Source of the DNA: Poriferisodalis sp965205175
GTDB lineage: Bacteria > Actinomycetota > Acidimicrobiia > Acidimicrobiales > Poriferisodalaceae
Direction: 5' to 3'
Assembly: GCF_965205175.1 (NCBI RefSeq)
Contig: NZ_OZ242038.1
Span: forward strand, 2,046,001-2,110,000
DNA: 64,000 nt
In this document: piece by piece, positions 51,325 to 60,900 of the stretch
Layout of the letters: every line of letters begins with the position of its first letter
Position numbering within the stretch: the stretch's first letter is position 1
Program-made: the position numbers and the translations under genes
The notes under the pieces: model-generated
Told to the model about the DNA's origin: nothing
What the model saw: only the letters and a program-made list of their open reading frames with translations
Databases searched by the model: none

Positions 51325-52208
51325 ACAGCGAAGTGCCGCCCATCGCTGACAGCGGGTGCGCGGAGGTCGGCGCACCACAGGGCCTGTGGAGTGCGATCAG
51401 CCCCCGATTCGGTGTGAGACCCGACTGGCGCCCAGCAGAACGACCAAAACGCTGGCCGGCGGGCCTCGCCCTCCTGTTCGTCATCGGTCTCGGCGGCTCA
51501 GTCGCCTTGCACGGTGCCTCCGTGCTCGCCGCGCGGACTGGCTACACCAACACGCTGGAAGCCGAGCTGCTCGAACTCGCCGTTGTCGAGCAGCTGATGC
51601 TGGTGGTGCTGTTGGCGCCTGTGCTCGAGGAACTGGTGTTTCGCCTGCCACTGGTGGCGCGCCCTGCTCTTGGCGCGATTGGTGCTGCAGGCGTGCTGGG
51701 CATCCTGCAGTTCGCGCCCGGCGGTGGACCCGTGCTCGTCGTCGCAGCCGTATGCGTTCTCCTCATCGGGGCATCGGGCGCGATGTGGATCCAATCGCTC
51801 GTCGTCCGGCGCCGGTGGGCGATGACATCCGTGCGGTCCAAGCATTCGGATCAGACGCGAAGCCGGCGGACCGTCGTCAAGGCACCGCGTGCATGTCTTG
51901 AAGATGCCGCCGGCGACGATTCGCGGCGCCCGATGCTCTGGCACGACTGCGTGACGAGCTGGTGGGCCGCCCATCCGCGCTGGCCGATATGCATCTCGAT
52001 CGCCGCATTCGGCACGGTACACGTCTCGAACTTCGACGTGACGTGGTCCGCGGCCGCGGTGATGGCGATGCCGCTCGTCGTAAGCCCGCAGCTGTGGCTG
52101 GGCCTCATGTTCACCATTGCACGGGTGCGCTTCGGCTGGTCGGCCGGCTTGGTGCTGCACGCGTGTCACAACCTCGCCGTGTGGAGCATCATCGAAGCCC
52201 TCAGCTAG
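51321..52208 (+). CDS. CPBP family (CAAX-like) intramembrane metalloprotease
   Basis: A 295-residue membrane protein. LAPVLEELVFRLPLVA holds the EExxxR motif of CPBP/Abi proteases near residue 105; FGTVHVSNF and LHACHNLAVWSI provide the two downstream His motifs, so the metal site looks intact. About six hydrophobic segments are present, with a ~60-residue polar loop (~180-240) rich in Ser/Arg. The start is probably TTG 51321 (overlapping the upstream TGA as TTGA) or GTG 51333. Adjacent to a regulator and the Tad locus, it could process a membrane substrate, but this is untested. Confidence 0.75.
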   Translation: MNSEVPPIADSGCAEVGAPQGLWSAISPRFGVRPDWRPAERPKRWPAGLALLFVIGLGGSVALHGASVLAARTGYTNTLEAELLELAVVEQLMLVVLLAPVLEELVFRLPLVARPALGAIGAAGVLGILQFAPGGGPVLVVAAVCVLLIGASGAMWIQSLVVRRRWAMTSVRSKHSDQTRSRRTVVKAPRACLEDAAGDDSRRPMLWHDCVTSWWAAHPRWPICISIAAFGTVHVSNFDVTWSAAAVMAMPLVVSPQLWLGLMFTIARVRFGWSAGLVLHACHNLAVWSIIEALS

Positions 52209-52233
52209 ACCGCTGCGCCGCGTCGCTACTCTG

Positions 52234-52264
52234 CTCGGCGGAACGGCTCGGCGGAATGGCTCGG
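52234..52264. repeat. short 13-bp tandem repeat before cysS
   Basis: CTCGGCGGAACGG (52234-52246) and CTCGGCGGAATGG (52247-52259) are followed by CTCGG. It lies between the CPBP protease and cysS genes, 80 bp upstream of the cysS start. Probably slippage in non-coding DNA; a role is not shown. Confidence 0.6.
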
Positions 52265-52346
52265 GCCTGGGTCTGACCGGGCCTGAACCGCCTGGGCCAG
52301 GTCGGTCGAGCCTGATCGGTAGCGCATATTCGGGGTTCCGGCACCA

Positions 52347-53786
52347 GTGAGCTTGCAGATCTACGACACGATGACGCGGCGCAAGAACGCCTTCGTCCCG
52401 CGGCGGCCGGGCGAGGTCTCGATGTACGTCTGCGGGCCGACGGTCTACGACGTGCCGCACCTAGGCCATGGCCGAACGGCGCTGAGCTACGACATGATCC
52501 GGCGCTACTTGGAGTGGGCTGGATTTGCGGTGACCGTGGCCTCGAACGTCACCGACATCGACGACAAGATTGTGGCGCGCGCGCAGCGCGAGCGTCGCTC
52601 CGAATCGGCGGTCGCCGCGGAGTTCACCGTCGCGTACGACTGCGAGATGGAACGTCTCGGCGTGCTGCCGCCCCATTCACGCCCGCACGCGACGCAGTTC
52701 ATCTCCCAGATGATCGAGCTGATTGGGGAGCTGCGCTCAGCGGGTGCTGCCTACGAGGTGGCGGGCAAGGGTGTGTACTTCGCGGTGGAGTCGGCACCGG
52801 GCTACGGCGAGCTGGCAGGCCGCACGCTCGAACAGCTCGCCATCGACGCAGGCGCACGCGTAGACGTGGACCCCGACAAGCGCTCGCCGCTGGACTTCGC
52901 GCTCTGGAAGGCATCGCGACCCGGAGAGCCACGTTGGCCGACGCCGTGGGGGGAAGGCCGCCCCGGCTGGCACACCGAGTGCGTGGCGATGTCGCTCAGC
53001 GCGCTCGGGCAGGGCTTCGACATGCACGGCGGCGGAGACGACCTGATCTTCCCGCATCACCAGAACGAGTGGGCCCAGGTGACCGCGACCGGCAAGACGT
53101 TTGCGCGCTACTGGGTACACAGCGCCATGGTCACTCTCGGCGGCGAGAAGATGGCCAAGTCGCAGGGCAACTACACGCACCTGGCTGAGGCGATCGACGC
53201 TGTCGGCGCCCGTGCTGTGCGCCTGCTGGTGCTGCAGACGCACTACCGGCGGGCAATGGAGATGGGTCCTGCTGCGCTGGAGGCGGCACGCAGTGGCGTG
53301 CGACGGCTCGATGCGTTCGCTCGCAGGTGTGCTCAAGCCGGCATCCAGCTCGAAGCCGATGCGGTGCGGCGGCGACCTGACATCGAGCGCGGCCTCGGCA
53401 ACGGCCTCGACCTCGATGCGGTGTCGGCGTTCGCCGCGGCCATGGACGACGACTTCTCCACGCCGAGCGCGCTCGACGTCGTTTTCCGGCTTGTGCGCAG
53501 TGCGAACACCGCCTTCGACGCCGCTGCCCGTGGCGAGGCCGCGGTTTCGGCACGCACGGCGTTGTGCCTGCTGGCAGTGCTCGGACTCTCCTTCGGTGCC
53601 GACGCAGACCCGCAGCATCCAGCCGGCGAACTCGCCGACACGGAGGTGGAAGCACTGATCGCACGCAGAGCGGCGGCACGAGCGGCGCGGGACTTCGACA
53701 CCGCTGACCGCATGCGGGACGAGCTGGCGGCAGCGGGCATCGTGATCTCTGACGGTCACGACGGCGCCACTTGGCATCGCGGCTGA
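52347..53786 (+). CDS. cysS: cysteinyl-tRNA synthetase
   Basis: A 479-residue class I aaRS. MYVCGPTVYDVPHLGHGR holds the zinc Cys and the HIGH motif (HLGH), GWHTECVAMS and DMHGGGDDLIFPHHQNE the zinc and active-site stretch, and KMAKSQGN is the KMSKS loop. It charges tRNA-Cys. GTG start at 52347; no SD is obvious. Its stop directly abuts the lexA stop from the other strand. Confidence 0.97.
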   Translation: MSLQIYDTMTRRKNAFVPRRPGEVSMYVCGPTVYDVPHLGHGRTALSYDMIRRYLEWAGFAVTVASNVTDIDDKIVARAQRERRSESAVAAEFTVAYDCEMERLGVLPPHSRPHATQFISQMIELIGELRSAGAAYEVAGKGVYFAVESAPGYGELAGRTLEQLAIDAGARVDVDPDKRSPLDFALWKASRPGEPRWPTPWGEGRPGWHTECVAMSLSALGQGFDMHGGGDDLIFPHHQNEWAQVTATGKTFARYWVHSAMVTLGGEKMAKSQGNYTHLAEAIDAVGARAVRLLVLQTHYRRAMEMGPAALEAARSGVRRLDAFARRCAQAGIQLEADAVRRRPDIERGLGNGLDLDAVSAFAAAMDDDFSTPSALDVVFRLVRSANTAFDAAARGEAAVSARTALCLLAVLGLSFGADADPQHPAGELADTEVEALIARRAAARAARDFDTADRMRDELAAAGIVISDGHDGATWHRG

Positions 53787-54443
53787 TCAGAGGCGTCGGA
53801 TCACCGTCACCACCTTGCCGTAGATGGTGACGTCCTCGGCTGGGCGCACAATCGGGCTATAGCTCTCGTTTGCCGGCTCAAGGACGATCTGGCCGTCGGC
53901 AGGCCGGTAGCGCTTGACCGTGCCTTCCTCGCCGTCGATTCCGGCGACCACGATGTCGCCCGATTCCGCCTCGGGCTGGTGGCGCGCCACGACGTAGTCG
54001 CGATCCCAGATGCCGGCGTCGACCATCGAATCCCCTCGGACTCGCAGCATGAACAGCTCGCCGTTTCCGGTGAAATCTGCCGGCAACGGCATCAGTTCCT
54101 CGACATTCTGCTGAGCGAGCACATCGGTGCCCGCCGCCACGTCGCCGATGAGCGGCACGTGTCGGGTGGGCCGCCGCTCGCCCTTGACGCCGGTTTGCCA
54201 GTCGAAGCTCACGATGAGGGCTCGAGGTCGTGAGGGGTCGCGCTGTACCCATCCGTCGGCTTCGAGCGCCTTCAGGTAGCGATGAACGGTCGCAGGCGAC
54301 CTGAGATTGAGCTTCTCGCCGATCTCGCGCACCGACGGGGGGTAGCCCCGATCGCGTTGGGTCTCATCGATGAACTGGAGCATGGCCTGCTGTCGCGGGT
54401 TGAGATGCGCGATCCGCTGATCCATCGAGCCGATTTCGCTCAT
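53787..54443 (-). CDS. lexA: LexA repressor
   Basis: A 218-residue SOS repressor. The N-terminal winged helix reads LNPRQQAMLQFIDETQRDRG and PSVREIGEKLNLRSPATVHR. The Ala-Gly self-cleavage site is in VAAGTDV (near residue 95), the catalytic Ser in RGDSMVDA, and the catalytic Lys in GTVKRYRP. It represses DNA-repair genes and cleaves itself when RecA is activated. The reverse-strand Shine-Dalgarno sequence AAGGAAAGG precedes ATG 54443. An SOS box at 54614-54625 indicates autoregulation. Its stop abuts that of cysS. Confidence 0.97.
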   Translation of the reverse strand: MSEIGSMDQRIAHLNPRQQAMLQFIDETQRDRGYPPSVREIGEKLNLRSPATVHRYLKALEADGWVQRDPSRPRALIVSFDWQTGVKGERRPTRHVPLIGDVAAGTDVLAQQNVEELMPLPADFTGNGELFMLRVRGDSMVDAGIWDRDYVVARHQPEAESGDIVVAGIDGEEGTVKRYRPADGQIVLEPANESYSPIVRPAEDVTIYGKVVTVIRRL

Positions 54444-54613
54444 GTGTGGCCTTTCCTTCGAGTTCCCTGCATTTCGTTGAGCTGCTTGAGTTGCTCGGTT
54501 CCCGTGAAGCGCCGCTCACTTCGAGTGCAGCGCTCGTCGGACCGCTCTTGGCCGGCACGGCTGGGCATTCCGCTCAGGCGCAGGCACCGTCACGGCCAAG
54601 CTCCGTGGCGGTA

Positions 54614-54625
54614 GAACTGTCGTTC
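54614..54625. promoter_or_regulatory. LexA operator (SOS box)
   Basis: GAAC-TGTC-GTTC matches the actinobacterial SOS-box core GAAC-N4-GTTC exactly. It lies 170 bp upstream of the lexA start codon, so lexA would have a long leader or a second promoter nearer. A second, one-base-off match CAAC-ACAT-GTTC lies at 54641-54652. Confidence 0.75.
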
Positions 54626-54640
54626 AGTAGCGCAGATTAG

Positions 54641-54652
54641 CAACACATGTTC
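54641..54652. promoter_or_regulatory. second, imperfect SOS-box-like element
   Basis: CAAC-ACAT-GTTC matches 7 of the 8 fixed bases of GAAC-N4-GTTC and sits 15 bp from the perfect box, as in tandem LexA sites. Weak alone. Confidence 0.35.
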
Positions 54653-54680
54653 TCACCAGCGCGCATGGACCTGCAGAGCT

Positions 54681-55445
54681 TCACCGCCGAGCGCGAGTCC
54701 AGCGCACGAACAACACGCCATCTCGGACCACGACCTGTTCCAGCGTGAAGCCGCGTGGCGCCGTCGCGGGTGCATCGCCTGACGCAGATGCAATCCGCGG
54801 CGAGTCGCGTCCCACCGCCAGGGGGGCGTGAGTCAGGTTCACTTCGTCCACAAGGTCGGCCGCCAGCAGGCTCGCGTTCAACGCAGGCCCGCCCTCGCAC
54901 AGAACGACTTGCGCTCCCTGCGAGCCCAAGCGCGACATCAACACTGACAGGTCGACGCTGCCTTCGCCGACGCGCATCAGCTCTGCTCGGCCCGCAAACC
55001 GATCAGCGGCGGCGGCATCGGCATCGGTCGTGGTCACCACCAGCGGCAACGGTGCCGGCGGCGGATGCGAGCCGAACAACGGCAGATCCGAGCAGACGCT
55101 CAGCGTTCCGCTGACAACAGCAATCCTGGCGCCAGGTTTGCCGGCAGACCCGCCGCCGGCTCGTTGCGGCGGCCCGTAGCGCTCCGCGTTGGCAGTTCGG
55201 GCGCCGACCAGAATGAGGTCGGCGCGTGCCCGCAGCGCGTCGAACATCGCTCGGTCGGGCGAGCTGGAGAGTCCGCGTGAGCGGCCGTCGACTGCGGCGG
55301 CCCCGTCGATGCTCGCGACCATGTTGAGCAACAGCCAGGGGCGTTGCGCGTGCGACACGCGCCGCGGCCCGGACGCGGTCGCAGGATCGGTGGGCGATGA
55401 GGGCAGCGGGTACAGCCGATGCACGCGGCGAGTCTGCCTGAACAT
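54681..55445 (-). CDS. RibD C-terminal/dihydrofolate reductase-like family protein
   Basis: A 254-residue protein. LLNMVASIDGAAAVDGRSRG and RADLILVGARTANAERYGPP match the bacterial pyrimidine reductase (RibD_C) fold with its NADPH site, and QVVLCEGGPALNASLLAADL the substrate-binding part. It could reduce a pteridine or riboflavin precursor, although no rib genes are near. ATG 55445 is chosen over an in-frame start at 55514, since the added segment looks non-coding. Divergent from nrdJ by 134 bp. Confidence 0.82.
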   Translation of the reverse strand: MFRQTRRVHRLYPLPSSPTDPATASGPRRVSHAQRPWLLLNMVASIDGAAAVDGRSRGLSSSPDRAMFDALRARADLILVGARTANAERYGPPQRAGGGSAGKPGARIAVVSGTLSVCSDLPLFGSHPPPAPLPLVVTTTDADAAAADRFAGRAELMRVGEGSVDLSVLMSRLGSQGAQVVLCEGGPALNASLLAADLVDEVNLTHAPLAVGRDSPRIASASGDAPATAPRGFTLEQVVVRDGVLFVRWTRARR

Positions 55446-55579
55446 GCGCCCCGGACCTGTCACCCTGGACAACGTTTCCCCAGGGGCCATCGGTTGTACA
55501 CAGGTATTGCCCAAGGATTTCCGATGATTTGCCCCCGCTGATCCACAAGCAGGCTGCTCTAAGGTCAGGACTTGTGGTG

Positions 55580-58393
55580 ATGAGCGACGAGCAGCAGTTG
55601 CAGGGCGGCGGTGATCGGTGCTGCTCGGCCTCGCTGGAGGTGCATCGACATTTCACCGCTGTGGGCACCGACCCGTTCGACACCGTGAGCTGGCAGCGTT
55701 GCGATGCGATCATCACCAACGCCTTGGACGGGTCGGTCGCCTTCTCACAGCACGGTGTCGAGTTTCCCGTCGGCTGGAGCCCGACCGCGGTCAACATCGT
55801 CGCTCAGAAGTACTTCCGGGGCACGCTTGGAACCCCGGAGCGGGAGCATTCCCTGCGCCAGGTCATCGACCGCGTCGCAGGCACGATCGCTCGCTGGGCA
55901 GTCGCCGACGGCTACTTCGACTCACCCGACGAGGCGGCGACGTTCGAGGCTGAGCTGGCGTGGCTGCTGTTGCACCAGCGGGCGGCATTCAACAGCCCGG
56001 TGTGGTTCAACATCGGCGTGGCAGGCGTGCCCCAGCAGGCGTCGGCGTGCTTCATTCTCGCAGTCGAGGACGACATGGAGTCGATTCTGGACTGGTATGT
56101 CACCGAGGGCCGGATCTTCAAGGGCGGCTCGGGCGCCGGGGTGAACCTCTCGGCGCTGCGCGCATCGTGCGAGCCGCTGTCGGGCGGCGGGACGGCCAGC
56201 GGGCCTGTCAGCTTCATGCGCGGCGCCGATGCATCGGCCGGAACGATTCGCAGCGGCGGCACGACCCGGCGAGCCGCCAAGATGGTGCTGCTCGAAGCCG
56301 ACCACCCGGATGTCGAAGCCTTCGTCTGGTGCAAGGCGCGCGAGGAGCGCAAGGCACGCGCGTTGGCGGCCGCCGGCTTCGACATGGACCTCGACGGCGC
56401 CGATTCCTTCTCGGTGCAGTACCAGAACGCGAACAACTCCGTCCGCCTGTCCGACGAGTTCATGGAGGCCGTGGAGGCGGACGGCGACTGGGAACTTCGG
56501 GCCCGCTCGAGCGGCGACGTCGTCTCGGTGATCCGAGCCAGAGACCTCCTCGCGCAGATCGCCGCGGCAGCCTGGGAGTGCGCTGATCCCGGCGTGCAGT
56601 TCTCCACCACCATCAACAGCTGGCATACCGCGCCCGCTCACGGCCCGATCAGTGCCAGCAACCCGTGCAGCGAGTACCTCCACCTGGACAACTCTGCGTG
56701 CAATCTGGCGAGCGTCAACCTGCTGGCCTTCCTCGGAGACGACGAAAACGGCAGCCGTGACGGCTGCGCATTCGACATCGACGGCTTTCGTCATGCCGTA
56801 CGGGTGACGTTCATCGCGCAGGACGTGTTGGTCAGCCATGCCGACTACCCGACCGCGGCCATCGGCGATACGTCGCGGCGTTTTCGTCAGCTTGGACTGG
56901 GATTCACGAACATGGGCGCGCTGCTCATGGCCGCCGGCCATCCTTACGACTCGGCGCCCGCGCGCGCCTTGGCGGCATCGCTCACGGCGCTCATGTGCGG
57001 CGAGGCATACGCCACCTCAGCAGACTTGGCCGAGCGGCTCGGTCCCTTCGGAGGATTCGACGCGAACTCGCAGGCGATGCGCAACGTCCTGGTCAAGCAC
57101 CGCGATGCCGTACACAGCATCGAACCCTGCACCGACGGCGCGGCTGTGCGCACCGGTGTGTCGGCACTGGCAGCACAGCTGTGCGACGCTGCTCGGGGGC
57201 GCTGGAAACGTGCCGTTTCGGGCTGTGAGTCCCATGGTGTTCGGAACTCGCAAGCCACGGTGATCGCCCCCACCGGGACGATTTCGTTCATGATGGACTG
57301 CGACACCACCGGAATCGAGCCTGACCTGGGCTTGGTGAAGCACAAGAAGCTCGTGGGCGGCGGCGATCTGCGCATCGTGAATTCGACGGTTCCCGTTGCT
57401 CTGAGGCGGCTGGGCTACTCGGCTGCGGAGATAGCCGACATCGAAGCACACGTGCTCGCGCACGGCCACCTCGTCGGCGCGCCGCATCTCGCGGACGAGC
57501 ACCGGGCCGTGTTCGCCTGTTCGATCGGGGACGATGCCATCGCGCCGCACGGTCACCTCGCGATGATGGCCGCCTGCCAGCCGTTCATCTCCGGAGCGAT
57601 CTCCAAGACGATCAACCTGCCCGAGACGGCGACCGCGGGAGACATCGAGGCCTTGATCGTCGAGGCTTGGAAGCTCGGCCTCAAGGCCGTGGCGGTCTAT
57701 CGGGACAACTGCAAGGTCGCCCAGCCCTTGTCCGTGGGGCCGGCGCCTTCGGCCGACGCAGCGGCCGCAGTGTCGGCGGCTGCGCGGGGAGGACTGCCGA
57801 TGCCGCCGCGCCGTCGGCTGCCGCGCAGGCGTCGATCGCACACGTTCTCGTTCCGCGTCACCGACTGTCACGGCTACATGACCGTCGGTGAGTACGACGA
57901 CGGCCGACCCGGCGAGATCTTTCTGACCGTCGCCAAGCAAGGTTCCACGCTGGCCGGGATCATGGACGCATTCGCCATCTCGGTCAGCCATGGGCTGCAG
58001 TACGGCGTCCCGCTGCGTTCCTATGTAGAGGCGTTCACGAACATGCGGTTCGAGCCGGCCGGTCTCACCGACGACCCCGAGCTTCGGATCGCCACCAGCA
58101 TCGTGGACTACATCTTCCGCCGCCTCGCACTCCAGTACCTCTCGCTCGAGGAGCGCAGTCAGCTCGGCGTGCTCAGCGTCGACGAACGCAGCGATCCGCC
58201 GCTTCCTGGGCTCGAGAGCGCCGCTGTCGCAAGTGCGATCGGTGCCGAGCCAGTGTCGGACCCGCCCTCGCACCGGGTTGAGACTCGAACCTTCGCCAAC
58301 GCGCCGCTGTGCATGACCTGCGGGGACCGGATGGTGCGAGCCGGCACCTGCTTTGCGTGCCGCGCCTGCGGCGCGACCAGCGGCTGCGGCTGA
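55580..58393 (+). CDS. nrdJ: vitamin B12-dependent (class II) ribonucleotide reductase
   Basis: A 937-residue class II RNR. AFNSPVWFNIGV and QQASACFIL contain the first redox Cys, IFKGGSGAGVNLSALRA the phosphate loop, and SNPCSEYLHLDNSACNLASVN the radical-site Cys with the NPCxE motif. The C-terminus carries two CxxC zinc-ribbon pairs (CMTCGDRM, CFACRACG) as in NrdJ. It makes deoxynucleotides using adenosylcobalamin, needing no oxygen. ATG 55580 has AAGGTCAGGA upstream. No cobalamin riboswitch or NrdR box was recognised in the 134-bp upstream region. Confidence 0.95.
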   Translation: MSDEQQLQGGGDRCCSASLEVHRHFTAVGTDPFDTVSWQRCDAIITNALDGSVAFSQHGVEFPVGWSPTAVNIVAQKYFRGTLGTPEREHSLRQVIDRVAGTIARWAVADGYFDSPDEAATFEAELAWLLLHQRAAFNSPVWFNIGVAGVPQQASACFILAVEDDMESILDWYVTEGRIFKGGSGAGVNLSALRASCEPLSGGGTASGPVSFMRGADASAGTIRSGGTTRRAAKMVLLEADHPDVEAFVWCKAREERKARALAAAGFDMDLDGADSFSVQYQNANNSVRLSDEFMEAVEADGDWELRARSSGDVVSVIRARDLLAQIAAAAWECADPGVQFSTTINSWHTAPAHGPISASNPCSEYLHLDNSACNLASVNLLAFLGDDENGSRDGCAFDIDGFRHAVRVTFIAQDVLVSHADYPTAAIGDTSRRFRQLGLGFTNMGALLMAAGHPYDSAPARALAASLTALMCGEAYATSADLAERLGPFGGFDANSQAMRNVLVKHRDAVHSIEPCTDGAAVRTGVSALAAQLCDAARGRWKRAVSGCESHGVRNSQATVIAPTGTISFMMDCDTTGIEPDLGLVKHKKLVGGGDLRIVNSTVPVALRRLGYSAAEIADIEAHVLAHGHLVGAPHLADEHRAVFACSIGDDAIAPHGHLAMMAACQPFISGAISKTINLPETATAGDIEALIVEAWKLGLKAVAVYRDNCKVAQPLSVGPAPSADAAAAVSAAARGGLPMPPRRRLPRRRRSHTFSFRVTDCHGYMTVGEYDDGRPGEIFLTVAKQGSTLAGIMDAFAISVSHGLQYGVPLRSYVEAFTNMRFEPAGLTDDPELRIATSIVDYIFRRLALQYLSLEERSQLGVLSVDERSDPPLPGLESAAVASAIGAEPVSDPPSHRVETRTFANAPLCMTCGDRMVRAGTCFACRACGATSGCG

Positions 58394-58438
58394 GCATCGA
58401 ACCAGGTTCCGACGCTGAGCAGTTGTGCCCCTGCCACT

Positions 58439-60835
58439 TCACCCGATCGCGCAGCACCCCGGCGCGCACACATCGGGACGCGGCCCCAAGCAGCCCGTCG
58501 TCGGCCGCGTGGAACGCAGGCCGGCGGTCTCCTCGATCAGATCCGCCAGCGCCTCGACGAACAGCGGATGCGTCCCCACGGTACGGGCGCGCACCATGGT
58601 CATGCCGGCGCGCGCAGCAGCTGCACGCGTCTTGGTGTCGAGATCTACGAGTACCTCCATATGGTCGGAGACGAAGCCCAGCGGCACTACCAAGACAGCC
58701 CGGCAGCCCCGTGCGCCGAGCTCACGCACGCGGTCGCTGACGTCCGGCGCGAGCCACGGCACGTGCGGCGGCCCGCTGCGGGACTGGTAGACCACCTCGA
58801 ACCCGCCGGCGAGGCCTGCCATCTCGGCGACGGTCACAGCGGCGTCGTGCAGCTGTGCCTCGTAGTCGCATGACGCGGCCATCTGGCTCGGCAGGCTGTG
58901 CGCGGTGAACAGCGTGTGTACGTCGCTGCCCAGGCGTGCGCCGTGGATCGCCTCGCGGACGCGCTGCGCAGCCGCGCCGACGAATCCTGGATGGTTGCCG
59001 TAGACGCGCACGCGGGACAGCTGCGGAGCAGCGGGCACATCGACGGCAGCTTGGGCGAGGTCCTCGTTGTACTGGCGGCATCCCGAGTAGGAGCTGAAGG
59101 CGGAGGTGACGATGACCGCAGCGTGAGCGCACCCGTCGTCGGTCATCGTGCGCACCGTGTCCGCGAGGTAGGGATGCCAGTTCCGGTTGCCCCAGTAGCA
59201 GGTCAGCGTGATGCCGCGCCGAGCCAGTTCGCCGGACACTTCCGCCGACAGCGCACGGGTCTGCTGGTTGATCGGGCTCACGCCGCCGTGGCGCAGGTAC
59301 TGCGCCTCGACGAGCGCCAGCCGTTCCGCGGGCACGTCGCGGCCCTTGGTCACGTTGCGCAGAAACGGCACGACGTCCTCGGGGCCTTCGGGCCCGCCGA
59401 AGGAGAGCAGCAGCACCGAGTCGATAGATGTCGGCCCCAGCGGGCTGCGAACAGGGACCGCCGGCGGGCTGCCCGACGTGGACGGCGACGGCGGCAGCGA
59501 GGTCGAGTCCGGTGGCCCGGGCTGCGCTGCTGCAACGCTCGGCGAACTCGCGCGCCCAGCCCGCCCGACGCTGCCCACGGTGGCCAACGGGCCCGAGCGG
59601 GCACGCGCCGCTGCCACCAGCACAGGCACCGAGGCCAGCGCTACCGCCATCGAGACCACGATGGCCGCCGGATAGCCGACGTTGTCGATGAGCAGGCCGA
59701 CCAGCGGCGGTCCCACCAGCCCGCCGAAGCCCGCCGCGGTGTACAGCGCGCCGAGCACGCCGCCGAGGCCCGCTAAGCCGAACAGCTGCGTCGCCACCGC
59801 CGGGCTCAGCGCGATGAAGCCGCCGTAGCTGGCGCCCATCACCGTCGTGTACACGACCAGAGCGATGTAGCTGCCGCCGGCGAAGAGCCAGATCAGATAG
59901 CTGAGGCCCATGACCGCGAACGAGATCTGGTACAGCCGCATCAGCGGAAGCACGCCGCCGAGAGCGCCGAGGCCCAACCGGCCGACTACCGAAGCCAGCC
60001 CGATGACCGAGATCAGCCAGGCGCCCTGCGTGCCTCCGCTGTCTGAGACGTAGTTGTCGATGTAGACGATGGGGATGAAGAGGCTGGCGCTGAGCAGGAA
60101 CATGGACAGATACAGCAAGCTGAATCGGCGGTTGCGCACCAAGCGGAGAATCGACGGGAACTCGCTCGCCGCAGGAGCTGCGGGCGGTCGTCTCGCTGCC
60201 AGCGCTGCCAACAAGAGCAGTCCTGCGGTGACGAAGGACAGCACTCGGTACGTGTCTCGCCAGCCGTAGCGGCCGACGAGCCACTCGACCGCCGGTGCGC
60301 CGACGAGCTGACCGAGTCCGATCCCGGCGACGGCGACGCCGAGCGCAGCGGTCCGGCGACGCTCGAACCACGCACCGACAGCGGAGACCATCGGCACGTA
60401 GGCGCAGGCCACAGCGATGCCCACGCCGAATCCGTAGGTGCCCATGGCCAGCCACAGATTCTGGGCGAGGCTGGTGAGCCACAGTCCAGCGCCCATGCTC
60501 GCAGCGCCGACGAGCAGTACCGGCGAAGGGCCGTGCCGGTCGCCGAGGCGACCGGTGAACAACCCCAGCACGAAGTAGATGAACGTGGAGCTCGCGAACA
60601 GCAGCGAGGTCAAGCCGGTGCCGATGGAGAACTCGCTTCGGATGGAGTCGAGCACCACGCCGAAGCTGTAGACCACGCCGAATGCCGAGAACGTAGCGAG
60701 TGCCGCGGCTGCCACGACCAGCCAGCCGGCGGGCGAGTCCAGTCGGCCGCTGCGAGCTGTGCCGGATGCCCCGCTGCGGAGTCTCTCGCACCCGAGGGTC
60801 CCGCGCTCGGCGGGCGAACAAGACATCTCCGCCAT
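58439..60835 (-). CDS. MFS transporter fused to a ferrochelatase (coproporphyrin/protoporphyrin)
   Basis: A ~798-residue fusion in one open frame. The N-terminal ~430 residues are an MFS carrier of the MCT/OFA kind with ~12 helices (GVVYSFGVVLDSIRSEFSIG, LGLFTGRLGDRHGPSP). A Pro/Ser-rich linker of ~60 residues leads to a ferrochelatase: SVLLLSFGGPEGPEDVVPF, TCYWGNRNWHPYL, the active-site His in LFTAHSLPSQ, and VVPLGFVSDHMEVLVDLD with the conserved Glu. The C-terminus has four Cys (C-x7-C-x3-CC), fitting a [2Fe-2S] site with the internal Cys in YSGCRQYN. The start is ATG 60835; the frame also opens upstream into a repeat to 60949. Confidence 0.85.
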   Translation of the reverse strand: MAEMSCSPAERGTLGCERLRSGASGTARSGRLDSPAGWLVVAAAALATFSAFGVVYSFGVVLDSIRSEFSIGTGLTSLLFASSTFIYFVLGLFTGRLGDRHGPSPVLLVGAASMGAGLWLTSLAQNLWLAMGTYGFGVGIAVACAYVPMVSAVGAWFERRRTAALGVAVAGIGLGQLVGAPAVEWLVGRYGWRDTYRVLSFVTAGLLLLAALAARRPPAAPAASEFPSILRLVRNRRFSLLYLSMFLLSASLFIPIVYIDNYVSDSGGTQGAWLISVIGLASVVGRLGLGALGGVLPLMRLYQISFAVMGLSYLIWLFAGGSYIALVVYTTVMGASYGGFIALSPAVATQLFGLAGLGGVLGALYTAAGFGGLVGPPLVGLLIDNVGYPAAIVVSMAVALASVPVLVAAARARSGPLATVGSVGRAGRASSPSVAAAQPGPPDSTSLPPSPSTSGSPPAVPVRSPLGPTSIDSVLLLSFGGPEGPEDVVPFLRNVTKGRDVPAERLALVEAQYLRHGGVSPINQQTRALSAEVSGELARRGITLTCYWGNRNWHPYLADTVRTMTDDGCAHAAVIVTSAFSSYSGCRQYNEDLAQAAVDVPAAPQLSRVRVYGNHPGFVGAAAQRVREAIHGARLGSDVHTLFTAHSLPSQMAASCDYEAQLHDAAVTVAEMAGLAGGFEVVYQSRSGPPHVPWLAPDVSDRVRELGARGCRAVLVVPLGFVSDHMEVLVDLDTKTRAAAARAGMTMVRARTVGTHPLFVEALADLIEETAGLRSTRPTTGCLGPRPDVCAPGCCAIG

Positions 60836-60900
60836 GCTGGGTGTGAGCCGCCCTTCGACATGTGCCTGCACCGCGCGCTCGACTGCGGCGCGATCGGGCA

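Noticed and set aside
54364..54558. Small out-of-frame reverse ORF across the lexA start (possible leader peptide)
   Set aside because: No Shine-Dalgarno sequence or conserved feature supports it, and it overlaps lexA extensively.
55446..55579. Cobalamin riboswitch or NrdR boxes upstream of nrdJ
   Set aside because: No B12-box or paired NrdR-type repeats could be recognised in the 134 bp; a covariance-model search would be needed.
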